Positions 14,001 to 24,177 of a stretch of 64,000 nucleotides of DNA are shown piece after piece. The DNA comes from Apiospora phragmitis (taxonomy: Eukaryota; Ascomycota; Sordariomycetes; Amphisphaeriales; Apiosporaceae), in NCBI GenBank assembly GCA_038363925.1, contig JAQQWL010000011.1, positions 7,254,001 to 7,318,000 on the forward strand, read 5' to 3'. Position 1 is the stretch's first letter, and every line of letters begins with the position of its first letter. The position numbers were made by a program, and so were the translations under genes. The notes under the pieces were generated by a model. That model did not search any database, had not been told where the DNA came from, and saw only the letters and a list, made by a program, of their open reading frames with translations.

Positions 14001-15100
14001 TTAGCCCCGGTTTCTATTCTCGGTGCTGGCCAATCACCATCGAGTAATGTCGTCACAAGCGCAGATCTATTAATGAATACCATCCAGGACAAGCGCTAGA
14101 GATGTTCGCACAACCTACAGTACGCCTCACATTGCTGCCAGTTACATTGCATTAGCTAGGTTTTCCTTTGGATGCTTCATCTCTTAACTTTATTCTTATG
14201 ACAGTACAATCGAAAGATGATGATGATGCCGATGATGAGGGCGACAGCGTCGACGAGGGTGACCTGGGACCAAATCTGAGCAAGACCACAGGGTACCACC
14301 TGGGTAGAATATTGATATGTATGACAGCAGGGGACTACCTTGTTTTCTTCATGCCACCCACTGACTGACCAACGGTTAGCCTTGGAGTATGATAGAGCCG
14401 GCCTAAATAGCCAGCACTCGAGGTTGCTGTTTTCGGCCATGGCAGTCTTCCTAGTCATACGAATCACACGAATCGGCAGGCTCGAACCCGTTTCGTATCT
14501 CCGCCGGTATCTACCCTCAACTTCGTCGAGTTCCTTACCCGGAAGGTCGGAGGCGGAGGGGTATGCGGTTGAAAGCTGTAAACCGTAGGTTAGGCAGTGA
14601 CAGTGGTAGGTACACATACATATACTGAACGAGTGTGTTGGGTCTGCTTGCTGTGCTAGGCTGCTAGGTGCTGTAGGCATAACCGTTGTCATCACCCACC
14701 ACGCCCCGTCTCTACGTAGTCATTCCCGTCGGCATCCTACATGTTTGGTTGATCAGCAACTCAAAAGGGGGCGCGCTGTATGTACGGGTTCGAGGTACCG
14801 CAGCACCACCACACACTCATCAGGTAGAGACACACACACATTGTAGCATTTTTGGAGCACAGGAGAGGTCCAAAACAAGTCTCTTGCCTCCTAGTCGGAC
14901 CCCCCCCCCCAATTACCTGTCGGCAGGACTGACGATCACTTACAACATGGCCCTATCAGGATACAATCAGGGTACTGCTACAAGTACAATTTCCAACTTT
15001 CAGCAGAGAGGGGCCGGCCCGCCCCAAAAATTGCAACGGGGCCCCGGTATTCTTCCCACCTGCCACTGAGCATAGCGTGTACAAGCCCCCCGAGGCCCTT
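8001..15100. other. Gene-poor intergenic region, second part
   Basis: No gene supported. It contains small simple repeats: CCTACCAG-type units at 10241-10264, GATGAT-rich sequence at 14217-14240 and a run of C near 14911. The longest frames (minus 9745-10140, plus 12503-12895, minus 14177-14695) have no family resemblance that I recognise. Confidence 0.5.
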
Positions 15101-16059
15101 CTCGCGCATTTCCATCAAACCGCTTCGTTGCACGGCGAACCTATCCCAGACCCATCGAACCCATCTTTCTGTTCTCTGTCACCTGGCTAGCTCTTCGGCC
15201 TTCTCCCTTTTTATTCCAGGCATCGCTTCTCAACCTGAAGATACATTTCCGACTTTGATTCTCTTCAGACCAGACCGACAATTCTTTTTTGGCTGCAGTC
15301 TGTAAGCACAGCACCTCCGTTCCCACACCACCATTCTTTCCCTGCATCGTCATTCATCGTCAGCTGTGTATTGTGAAGTGAGAGAGTGGGTAGCGCTGCA
15401 AAAAAAAACTAAAACTGCAGGGGACAAGAAGAGGAGCACTGTTTCCCACTCGTAGCTGCATCACACATACACACTCCCGCTCACAACACAGAAAGGATAC
15501 AAGACAGGCAGAGCAAAAAGGAAAGAAACGGAACGGTCGTGAGGCAAAGAAGGCAACAACCAAACCCTTTAACTCTCCTCGGCCTTTCTCTGTTCCCTAC
15601 GTGCAGGCAGTTACATTTTCTTCCGCAACCACTAGTCCCATTGCATACGGCCGGCAGCCAGGCACTTTCCGGAACCCTCCTAGGCCAACTCCTACTTGCA
15701 ACCCACACATTTACACTGCACTTGGCACTTCCTGTGGAATCACACCACCACAACGGCCATCCCCCTTGCTTGTACAAAGCCATTTCACCAACAAACTTTT
15801 GCTCCCTCTTCCTGCTCAGCAGTTCAACACGCATACACCACTACGATAACCTCAACTGGTATTACCAACAACTCTGCAGCAAGCTAGAGCTGGACACAAC
15901 CTACCTGGTCGACCTTCCTACTTTGCACTTTGCACTTTGCAAAGCCACTTATACGCCGCCCGCCGCCGTCTACTATCCTGACACGGCACGCACCCGGCAC
16001 CCGACTACTACTCGACGACAAGAATCGATTTTCGACCGCATACGCGAATCACAGAGAAA
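15101..16059 (+). promoter_or_regulatory. Pyrimidine-rich promoter/leader region of the SCOC-like gene
   Basis: Nearly 1 kb directly before the SCOC-like start codon is C/T- and A/C-rich with little purine, typical of long 5' leaders and core promoters in filamentous fungi. It includes three copies of a 7-mer (ACTTTGC) at 15920-15940. Open frames here have low-complexity composition and are not believable genes. The transcription start cannot be placed from sequence alone. Confidence 0.45.
15920..15940 (+). repeat. 7-bp tandem repeat, three copies
   Basis: Three perfect copies of ACTTTGC lie in the leader of the SCOC-like gene, about 120 bp before the start codon. Confidence 0.9.
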
Positions 16060-16567
16060 ATGAGTGAATCATTCCCAGCAGTGGAGCCGCCGCGCCCCCA
16101 GCGTGCCGACTCATCTTCAGGGTCGTCAGTCGAAAGCCAAGAAATCCACATGCCAATTCCAACGAGGCCACGCCTCCCGAGCCGTAAGAGCAGCGGCACT
16201 CTGATTGTCCCTCGAGATTCATCCCAAGTCGGCCCTGTACCAACCGTTTTTGGATCCGATGATGTCAGGGCCATGAGCCCCCGGCGGAATAGCGAAGACC
16301 TCGACAAGATGGGCCGCGAAGCACGCGAGGAACTTCACAGGTATGTTGGAGGAGACAAGATACTGTCGAGAACACAAAGTTAACCTAGTATCGCTTAGGC
16401 ACGCAAAAGCACTGCAAGATTCTCTGTTGTTGCTTTTCAACCGTATAGAGGCTGTCAAGGAGGAACACGATAAGCTCGACAACAACAACAAATTCCTGCA
16501 AAAATATATCGGAGACCTTATGAGCACAAGCAAAATCACAGCAGGCGGCATTCGAGGCAGAAAATGA
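16060..16567 (+). CDS. Short coiled-coil (SCOC-like) protein
   Basis: Two exons, 16060-16340 and 16399-16567, separated by a 58-nt intron; 149 residues. The N-terminal ~90 residues are disordered, rich in Ser, Pro and Arg. The C-terminal part from about residue 90 is a heptad-patterned coiled coil containing LLLLFNRIEAVKEEHDKL and KYIGDLMSTSKI, which I recognise as the core of the SCOC family (DUF2205), Golgi-associated coiled-coil proteins that in animals bind ARL1 and take part in autophagy regulation. A role in fungi at the Golgi or in small-GTPase-dependent trafficking is inference. The intron falls just before the coiled coil. The start is the first in-frame ATG after the pyrimidine-rich leader. 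Confidence 0.85.
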
Positions 16568-19092
16568 GTTGTTGCCGCGCGCCTCACTACCACTTCAGAG
16601 CACGGGGGAGAGGTTGTTCGCAAAAGCTCGTGGCGTCGCTGTCGCCCCTGGTCGACCAAAGCGACAAGAGTCCTGATTCAGCAGGAACGGACACGAATGA
16701 GATCGCCACTTTCTAGATTTATTGATACCCGGAGCGGAGCCGTCCTAGGATGTGGGCGACAGGATACCTCACTGTTGCGCCTGCGGCTGCCTCGTTCCTT
16801 CTACATTACAACCTGAATGCGTTTGCGCCAAACGAGGGTGCTTCGTAAGGCTTCAAGGCCTTTTTGGGTCCATGCCCGGATTCGAATCTATTCTCGCGTG
16901 TTTTTTTTTACCACACTATGGCATTGGCGTACGACATGAGAGACGGCAACACGGCGGTTCGCAAAAGGAAAGACGTGAAGGAGGAGTCGCTTATACCAAG
17001 GCTTTTTTTATTTTATTTTTTACTTGTTTGGCTCATTCAGCATTCGGAATACGCATACGGATGGCGAACCGTTGACCCATCACCACTAGCATTATCATTA
17101 TCATCATCATCAAGGCCCGGCATTGGCCCCGTTGGCGTTGCGTCGAGACGAGAATTCATGAATGGTTTGTACATTATTACCAACATCATTGGTGACAGAT
17201 CAGCACGGGACGGAGTTTGGGTGCAGAGGAACAAAAGCACCACCCTTGGCGCCATCTGGGACGAAAGGTGGAAAATGAGCAACTAACTCATTCAATCTTC
17301 TGGTATCGTGTATGTAGGCGTTTTGCATTTACCGAGACAGTTAAAATGACCAATCGTCAAGATCAAGTGTGTGTGTGTGTGTTTATCCCTTCAAGCGTGT
17401 CAATCCCTCTTCAGTTGTCTTACATGGCATACATATCGTGCATTTCATGCCTGCGTGCTACGACTTGTACCTAAGGCGAATACATGCTGCGTATGTTTTA
17501 GCCCTTGAATCTTAAGTGTTACGAACGACGAGTTAATCAGCCTGAGCTTTGCGGGGTATACGTTGCGCAAGTGCCAAAAAAGGAAAGGGGATAGATGGTG
17601 AATGGGGGTCGATGCACGTCATTGTACGTAAAGAGTCTTGACTGGAGGAGGCTTTGTCCGTTGTCCGGAATTATAAGCGAGTCGAACCGATACACTACAT
17701 GAGGATGGGGGGTTGGGCTGACCTGTCAGTTTTGGAAGGATGGGAGTGTCTCTGCTTAGAAGCTGGGCTAATTAGGAAGGATGAAGGAGCAGGTGTGGAG
17801 GGTTGTGTTGGTACCCTCAATGACCTGCGATCCGGGATCCGATGTGCGTTTCTTTTCCCTTTGCTTCTGGGGATCCTGGGGCTAGGGGAGAAACCTCTCT
17901 CTCTGTGGAGAGAAGAATGGGGCGGGGTGGGGGGATAAGCAAGTGTGCATGGAACGTCTCACGCGAGGCGAAGACAGAGTTCCAAAAGTGCGAATGGAAG
18001 ACTTAAAGTGTTTGGTTGGGTCCCACGAGTCCGGATCTGCTCCGTGAGGACTGGGCACCGAGCTCAGGATTGATCGGCCGTTGAGAAAGAAAGCAAAAAA
18101 ACACAACGATGAAGTTTTTGATTGCATCTTGAGCTGATATGACGGTTGTTGGTCGGGTCTTACAACGGCAAATTGGGGGGACATGGTTGTCCCCCCCTTT
18201 TCTTGCTTCGTTCTCTGTGGACAGCCCAGATTGGGGAGCGATACGATATCGGACCGTTCGTCATTTGGGGCCTACCACAGCTTCCTTGCGATATTCCGAT
18301 CGATATACTGCGAGCTGACTGGCTGTCAGAGTTTCATAGTCTTCTCGAGTGGGCGGTTAGCCTGTCAAGCCCATATGCGCTGTCTTTGGCCCCTTTTTAG
18401 TAGTAGCCTAGTAATAGGGAAGGGGGGACGCTGGACGACTGCTGCTGGCTGGACATAATCAAGAAGAACCCAAGCTCGATCAGATCAAGAGGCGAGCGTT
18501 TTCCTGGCAAAACACGAACGAAGACAAGTCCGACGATGGGTCCCCGACAAGCCCAGGTGATTTAGCATAGAGGCATCGAAGGAGAAATACCCTTAGCCGA
18601 CGCCTTACATGTCTTCTCAGCTTCCTGTGGGATCGGTATAATAACTTCTTAAACTGCACCAGTAGCCAGGTACTCTCAGCTATGACTGATTGTATGGGAA
18701 ATTGCCTTGGGGATTCACTACCACACTCTGATGATTTGGTCCTTTCAGAGTAATCTTGGGTCTCGTCAAAGACCGTTCTTGTTCACAGCGTGTAAGCGTG
18801 GATACGAAAGGGCTGGGGACCACCGTTGTAGTGGTAGCAGTAGTATGGAGCAGATACGCGTGCCCCTCTGATGAATGGCTGGAGGATCGAAGGGGGATGA
18901 ACGCTGAGTGTAGTCTTCGTATAATTATTCACGATCCACCCCAAAGATAGCACAAGCAGTAAGTAGCCCTGCCAGTATCTCCGCAAGTTTGCTGCCGTGA
19001 TAAAAGCTATATACAAAATGTCTTCCCGCTGCGACAGCAGCAACAAATATAGATAATTTATGTACACACATGCTCACCCTCTCACCCCCCGC
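16568..19092. other. Intergenic, convergent 3' ends
   Basis: 2.5 kb between the SCOC-like stop and the P450 stop. It has an ATT/ATC-rich microsatellite at 17091-17112, a (GT)8 tract at 17367-17382 and a G-rich stretch near 17920-17935. No coding signal supported. Confidence 0.5.
17367..17382 (+). repeat. (GT)8 microsatellite
   Basis: Eight uninterrupted GT units in intergenic DNA. Confidence 0.9.
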
Positions 19093-20839
19093 TTACTTCT
19101 TCGCCTCCCAAAAGGCCACCTTGACGCCATCGCCAGGCTGGATGACAATCTCGGCCTTGAGGGTCGGGTTGCCACCGTCGACCTCGTGCATGAAGCTCTC
19201 GACCCGCTCGAAACGCTGGAACAGGCGCGTGAGCACGTAGCCCATCTCCGTCAGAGCGAACTGCTGCCCGATGCAGATGCGGGGCCCGCCGTTAAAGGGC
19301 ACGTACTGCCAGGGCTTGGGCTGCCAGTGGAACCAGCGGTCCGGGCTGAACTGGTCGGCAGGGGGAACTTGTCCGACGGCGCCGGGTACAGATCCGGGCG
19401 GCGCTGCATCAGGAGCGTGCTGTAGCCGATGGGCGTGTCCTTGAGGATGGCGACGGGCTGCGAGCCGTCAGGCCCGCCGCCGCGGGGCAGGGTGCAGTCC
19501 TTGAGCGCCAGGCGTACGTTGAAGGGCACGGCGGGGTACAGCCGCAGCGTCTCGTTCATGACATTCTGCAGGTACTTCATGCTCTTCAGGTCCTGGTACG
19601 TCGGCTTGCGGCTTAGGCCGACCTGCTCGGTGATCTCCGCGCGCAGCTTGCGCACGGCCTCGGGGTGGCGGCTGAGCTCGTAGATGGTCCAGGAGAGGGT
19701 CGCGGCGGTGGTGTCGCGGCTGGCGAGCAGAATCGCGACCAGCTGGTCACGAATCACCTTGCGGTCGCGCGTGAACGAGGCTAGTTCGTGGAGGAACGTG
19801 TAGCCCTCGTCCGACTTGGTGTGGGTGGCAAGCTCTTCGGGGCTCAGACGCAAAGCTCGGTCAATGTAGGCGTTGCAAAGCTCGTTGATCGTCTTGAGAC
19901 CGGCGCGGAAAGAACCAAGGGGCACGAAACGCTGCAGGGGTCCGGCACGCACACGAATGTTCTGCACTCGCTGAACCTCGTTGAATGCATCAGCGAAAGT
20001 TTGGCGGGGAGTACTGTTCGAGGGGTTAGTTTCTCCCTCTGTAGTTGGGTAGGGTCTGGGAAGAGCCAGAGACGGCTTCCGTGGGACTTACGTGAGAGAT
20101 TTGACGTCCAGGCCTAGAAGGAAATCAGTGGCGACATCAAGGGTGTATCGGAATAGCAAATCACTGATCTCAATGACTTTGCCGTTTCCCGACTCCAGGT
20201 CAACCTTCTGGGTCTCCCCGTTCAGCGCCTCTCCATGGGCCATAGCCTTGAAGAAAGTTTCCAAGTGAGATTCGAAGCAATCCAGATGGCTGATGCGCTC
20301 CTTGACGAACTGAGGGCGGATGAGCTGCCTGCTAGCATGCCACTTGTCTCCATCCGTAGTGAAGATGCTGTCACCCAAAAAGTCGCTCCATTCTTCGTGA
20401 AAGGGCTTGCCCTTGCCGTAATCGGTGAACTGGGAGGCCAGTATAGCCTTGATGTTTTCCGGGTCCGCAGTGAAGAATATGCGCTTGCCAACGATGGTAG
20501 TCTCGGCGGTGTACTCAGGTTTATCGGCCAGAAGCTTGGTCCACATCTCCAGGTTCTTGTGGTTCATAGTAGCATTCACCTGGTCCCTAGCGATATCGAG
20601 CCCTAGAGTGAATGTGAGCATGACCATGACCATGTGAACGGCAGCACGTAGGATAACTAGCGAGGCTTACCAAAGGGCAAAGTCCCTTTTACGCTGGTAG
20701 CACTAGTACCAGGGAGCCGGCGCAGTCGCATTGAGCGGTCGATGCTATTGAGCACGAAATACAGGAAGAAGCTGACGCCTACAAAAACGAGTAGCCCCGT
20801 AAAAGAGACATGGCGCACGAGCTCCTCCAGGAGAGCCAT
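19093..20839 (-). CDS. Cytochrome P450, CYP52-like (single frame break)
   Basis: Membrane-anchored monooxygenase resembling the fungal alkane/fatty-acid hydroxylase clan (CYP52 and relatives). Exons: 20839-20671, 20602-20092, 20013-19093; all junction phases agree. Features: an N-terminal membrane helix (about residues 11-30), an RRLPG hinge, the I-helix [14 protein letters not shown], the ETLR K-helix motif, and the haem loop [15 protein letters not shown] with its cysteine ligand, followed by ALTEMGYVL. About 533 residues once the frame is followed. Exon 3 is one base short: the frame changes at the G5 run at 19361-19365 (minus-strand C5), between the K-helix region and the haem loop. As written the protein would lose its haem ligand, so the locus is either a recent null or a sequence error; the latter fits the window-wide pattern. 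Substrate not known. Confidence 0.9.
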
Positions 20840-22270
20840 GTTGTTTGCTGGTCTCTCGCAAAACCCGTGAAGATAGTAGTGGAGGGAGGGCGAGAGATCC
20901 GAATTTCGTAGAAGCCGTGATGATACTGGAACGCAAACTGTAGCTCCGCTATAGAGAACCCGTTTGATAGGGCAATCAACCCTGAAAGTTACCTATGCTC
21001 TCCTGTCGGTTGAAAAGCCGAGAAAGCCGAGTGCGATGTCTTGCGGCGTATCAGTAACACACCACCTCATCAACCCAATTGCTGACGAGTACGTTGTCCA
21101 GTATAGCTTGGGTCACTGGCCGTCACGTATGGTGCGGTTGATATGAGCTAGGGTGGCAACGCGGGCCAACTGATGGAGCTAGAATGATGATGATAAAGAG
21201 GCAGACAGCCGACCTGCACAGCAAGCACTGCGTGAAGTGTAAGAAAAGGAATGGGATGGGGCGCTGAAGGAAAGCCGGGGGCGGTCCTTTACATGTAGGT
21301 AAGGTAGTATCCGAATCGGTTACTTGACGCCTTCGATCAAACCCTCGTGGAGTCGTGGGTCTTCCCCGTCCCAAGCACCTGTTAATAAGTGCGCCGGCGT
21401 TGCAGGGAGTGCTTTAGATCCTGGGGTATCAGGGTATCAGGGTATCAGGGTGAGTGCTTGGGTGCTTAGGTGCTCGGGCGACACGGCCGATGCCTGAGCA
21501 GCCGTCGTTTGATCGAGCTGAAAGTTGATCTCACCATTGCGGTTGTGTACAAGTTTGTTTCCGGCAGCTTGCTAGCCTGACAGGGTGGCAGAGGATACGA
21601 TACCGAGGTGCAGAAGGTGGGGTTTTGGCGATGAAATGCTATCCCAAGTTGTCGATGGAATAGTGGGCTCTTTTTCTGTCTGCCTAGGTATTTTTTTTCT
21701 TCGCTCCTAAGAAGTTTGCTTCCCGTAACGATAGCTCCAACTGAAAACAACTCTATTCAGAATATAGCAGCAGCCCACGCTAGAATCCATAACGGTGGCG
21801 CACCTGGTGTGACAAGCACGGAATGCACACTAAGAAAGTGAGTGCCTGCCAATCACCATTGGCAGATTAGAAGGAGAGTAGCTGTAATACTATCGGGCCT
21901 TTGAATCGTTACTCAAATACCTGTCACCCGATCCGCATTCCTCCACAGACATTGGCACATCTCTTAGTATCACACAGCTTCACATGTTAACCCCTCACGA
22001 GCCACAGCGCATCACGGCCTGGGAATGTCGTCACCCCACGACCAGAGTAGCTACACAAGTGTGGGGTAAGTCTTGGAGGTGTGAATGGAACCTCTACTGG
22101 GCCGAGGCAAAGCACTATTCGGTTGAAGATCTGTAATCTTCTGTGTTTCATGCAGGCAGCTATCGACTCCCGAGCTGCACTAGGGATATTACTGTATTAT
22201 CTACTAGAATAAGTTTCGTATCCCTTATTCGACTATGATGAGGGAGTGTTGTGTAGAGCACCAGCCGTTC
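20840..22270. other. Intergenic region
   Basis: 1.4 kb between the P450 start and the hexosaminidase stop; it should include the P450 promoter. An 8-bp tandem repeat lies at 21424-21447. No gene supported. Confidence 0.5.
21424..21447 (+). repeat. 8-bp tandem repeat, three copies
   Basis: Three perfect copies of GGGTATCA followed by a partial fourth (GGG). Confidence 0.9.
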
Positions 22271-24177
22271 CTACATGGGCAGTTCGCAAGTGCTTCCGTC
22301 CATGCCTTGTGTGCAGAACACCATGGTGATCGGCGCAGCCCGGACACCTCGCGCAACCATGCGCTCGCGGAACTCGTTCAGCCGGGGTCCGGCTTCGATT
22401 TGGCTCCTGTTCTGCCCATCGACGGTGCGGCCGGACCAAAGAACCTCTCCGGCCGCGCTAGCCCGCGGCCAAAGGATGTTGTCCAGGTTGGTCTCATCAA
22501 TCTCCTCGCTCCACGCCGCAACCTCGCCGCCCAAGACGAGCTTGGCCTGTTCCTCCGTCAGGTTCGCCCGTGGGTCATACGAGTAGACCAGCCCCCAGCT
22601 CTTGGTAGGGCCACACCAGTCGTTGAATGGGTAGTTCCCATCGAAGGCATCGCCATTCTCGAATGTAAGCCACGCACCACGGCCACAATCCAAGTACTGC
22701 AACATGATTGGTTAGCTCTGATCTAGGGACCGGGATGAAAAGTGCTTCCTACCCAGTAATTGTAGTTGCTATCGATGACTTTGTGGCCTTTTGCGGTGAG
22801 GTCTTGGATAGCTGTACCGCCGAGCCAGCTTTGAACCACCACGTCTTCGCCGATGGAAACGTTATAGGACGCCGGAATTTCCTCCCACACAAAGGGAATC
22901 AATCCTGCTTTCCTTACTCGAGCGTGATTTTTATCGGTGAATTTTTGTATAAGCGGCCCAATAACCGCCGAATCATTGGTGCCCACGGTTGGGTCCAAGA
23001 GGTATTCCTGAAAGTTCACCTCGTCTCCACCAGTGTGGAAATAGGCCGTGTAGGAAGCGAGACGTGGGAGGAGATCGTCCATCAGCTTGTCCAGAAACTT
23101 GTCTACCTTTGGCTCATTCAGTCGGAACTGGCCACAGGGAGGTTCGGCACAGTACGTCGTCCAGGGTTCGGCACCCCACGCGGTGATCAAGTCGGGATAA
23201 GACTCGGCGACGATACCGATGTGCCCTGGAGTGTCGATTTCGACAATGACTTCTATGCCGCGATGGATGGCATAGGTTTGAATAGACCTGATGTCGGAGG
23301 GCGAATAGGTAAGCCCTTTCGCGTACGCGCCATTCTGGGCGAGCTCTGGCATGGAAGGAATCTCGAGAGGCCATGCTTGGGAGTCGGTCACGTGAAGGTG
23401 AAGTCTGTTCATCTTGTTCCAAGACATAGCATCAAGGGTTCTGAAGATGTTCTCGATAGGATACCAGTTGCGAGCCACATCCATAAGAATGCCACGGTGA
23501 GGGTAAGTCGGCGCATCGGTAATAGCAACTGGTGCAACTGACGTATAAATGGATCCTTGGGAATGCTTGAAAAACAGCTGCGTGAAGGATTCGAGAGCTC
23601 TCAGCACGCCAACTGCCGAGACAGCTTGAATCTTCGCAGTACCCTTGGTGTCAAGAGACAAGCTGTATGATTCGTCGACCTCGCCAGCCACAGGTTTCCA
23701 GGTGCTGTCTGAATCCTTAGCCGTCTGAGTGATCTCAAGTCTAGTGATGTACGTCTTTGGCTTATTGTATGCAGCCTCAGTCTCTTGGACCTTGTTGCGA
23801 GCATAGAGTTTCCACGGAACAAAATTCTTGTTCAGAATGGCATCCATAGCCCGAGACACACCACCTGTCACAATATCTCTGCTAGAGAACTTGGGACCCG
23901 GCGGAGAAAAGCCATAGGTCCATGGGAGCTGCAGAACCATGGGTTTCTTATTAGTACTTGGCGAACTGAACATGCAAGAAGGGGCAGGAGACAAGGAAGA
24001 CCAGCATACAATCCCTCCATTATAAGTAACAAAGACGCCGTGCTTGATCCAAAGAGTTGACTGGCCAGTGGTGATGTTACTCGGGGCTGGCCAAACGGCT
24101 TGAACAGGAGCAATAACAGCGACCAAGAGCACAAGACAGGTGGACAACCAAGCCTTACTACCACCAAAGAGCTTCAT
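22271..24177 (-). CDS. Secreted beta-N-acetylhexosaminidase, GH20
   Basis: Exo-acting enzyme releasing N-acetylglucosamine from chitin oligomers and glycans. Exons 24177-22753 and 22696-22271, intron 56 nt, phase 0; 616 residues, usual for fungal GH20 enzymes. A signal peptide (about residues 1-27, ending APVQA) is followed by an N-terminal beta domain and the GH20 barrel. The catalytic Asp-Glu pair is Asp385-Glu386 in HTGGDEVNF; other family motifs are HRGILMDVARNWYP, HLHVTDSQAWPLEIP and EIDTPGH. The C-terminal exon supplies the GGEVAAWSE and LWPRASAAGEVLWSG segments. The start at 24177 is chosen because the signal peptide begins there; the longer upstream frame has no better start. Likely role: chitin recycling in the cell wall or nutrient release outside the cell. 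Confidence 0.96.

Noticed and set aside
14177..14695. A 172-codon minus-strand frame ending in an Ile-rich hydrophobic helix, like a tail-anchored protein
   Set aside because: The hydrophobic part is produced by a GAT/ATC microsatellite; the rest has no recognisable motif and lacks clear coding character.
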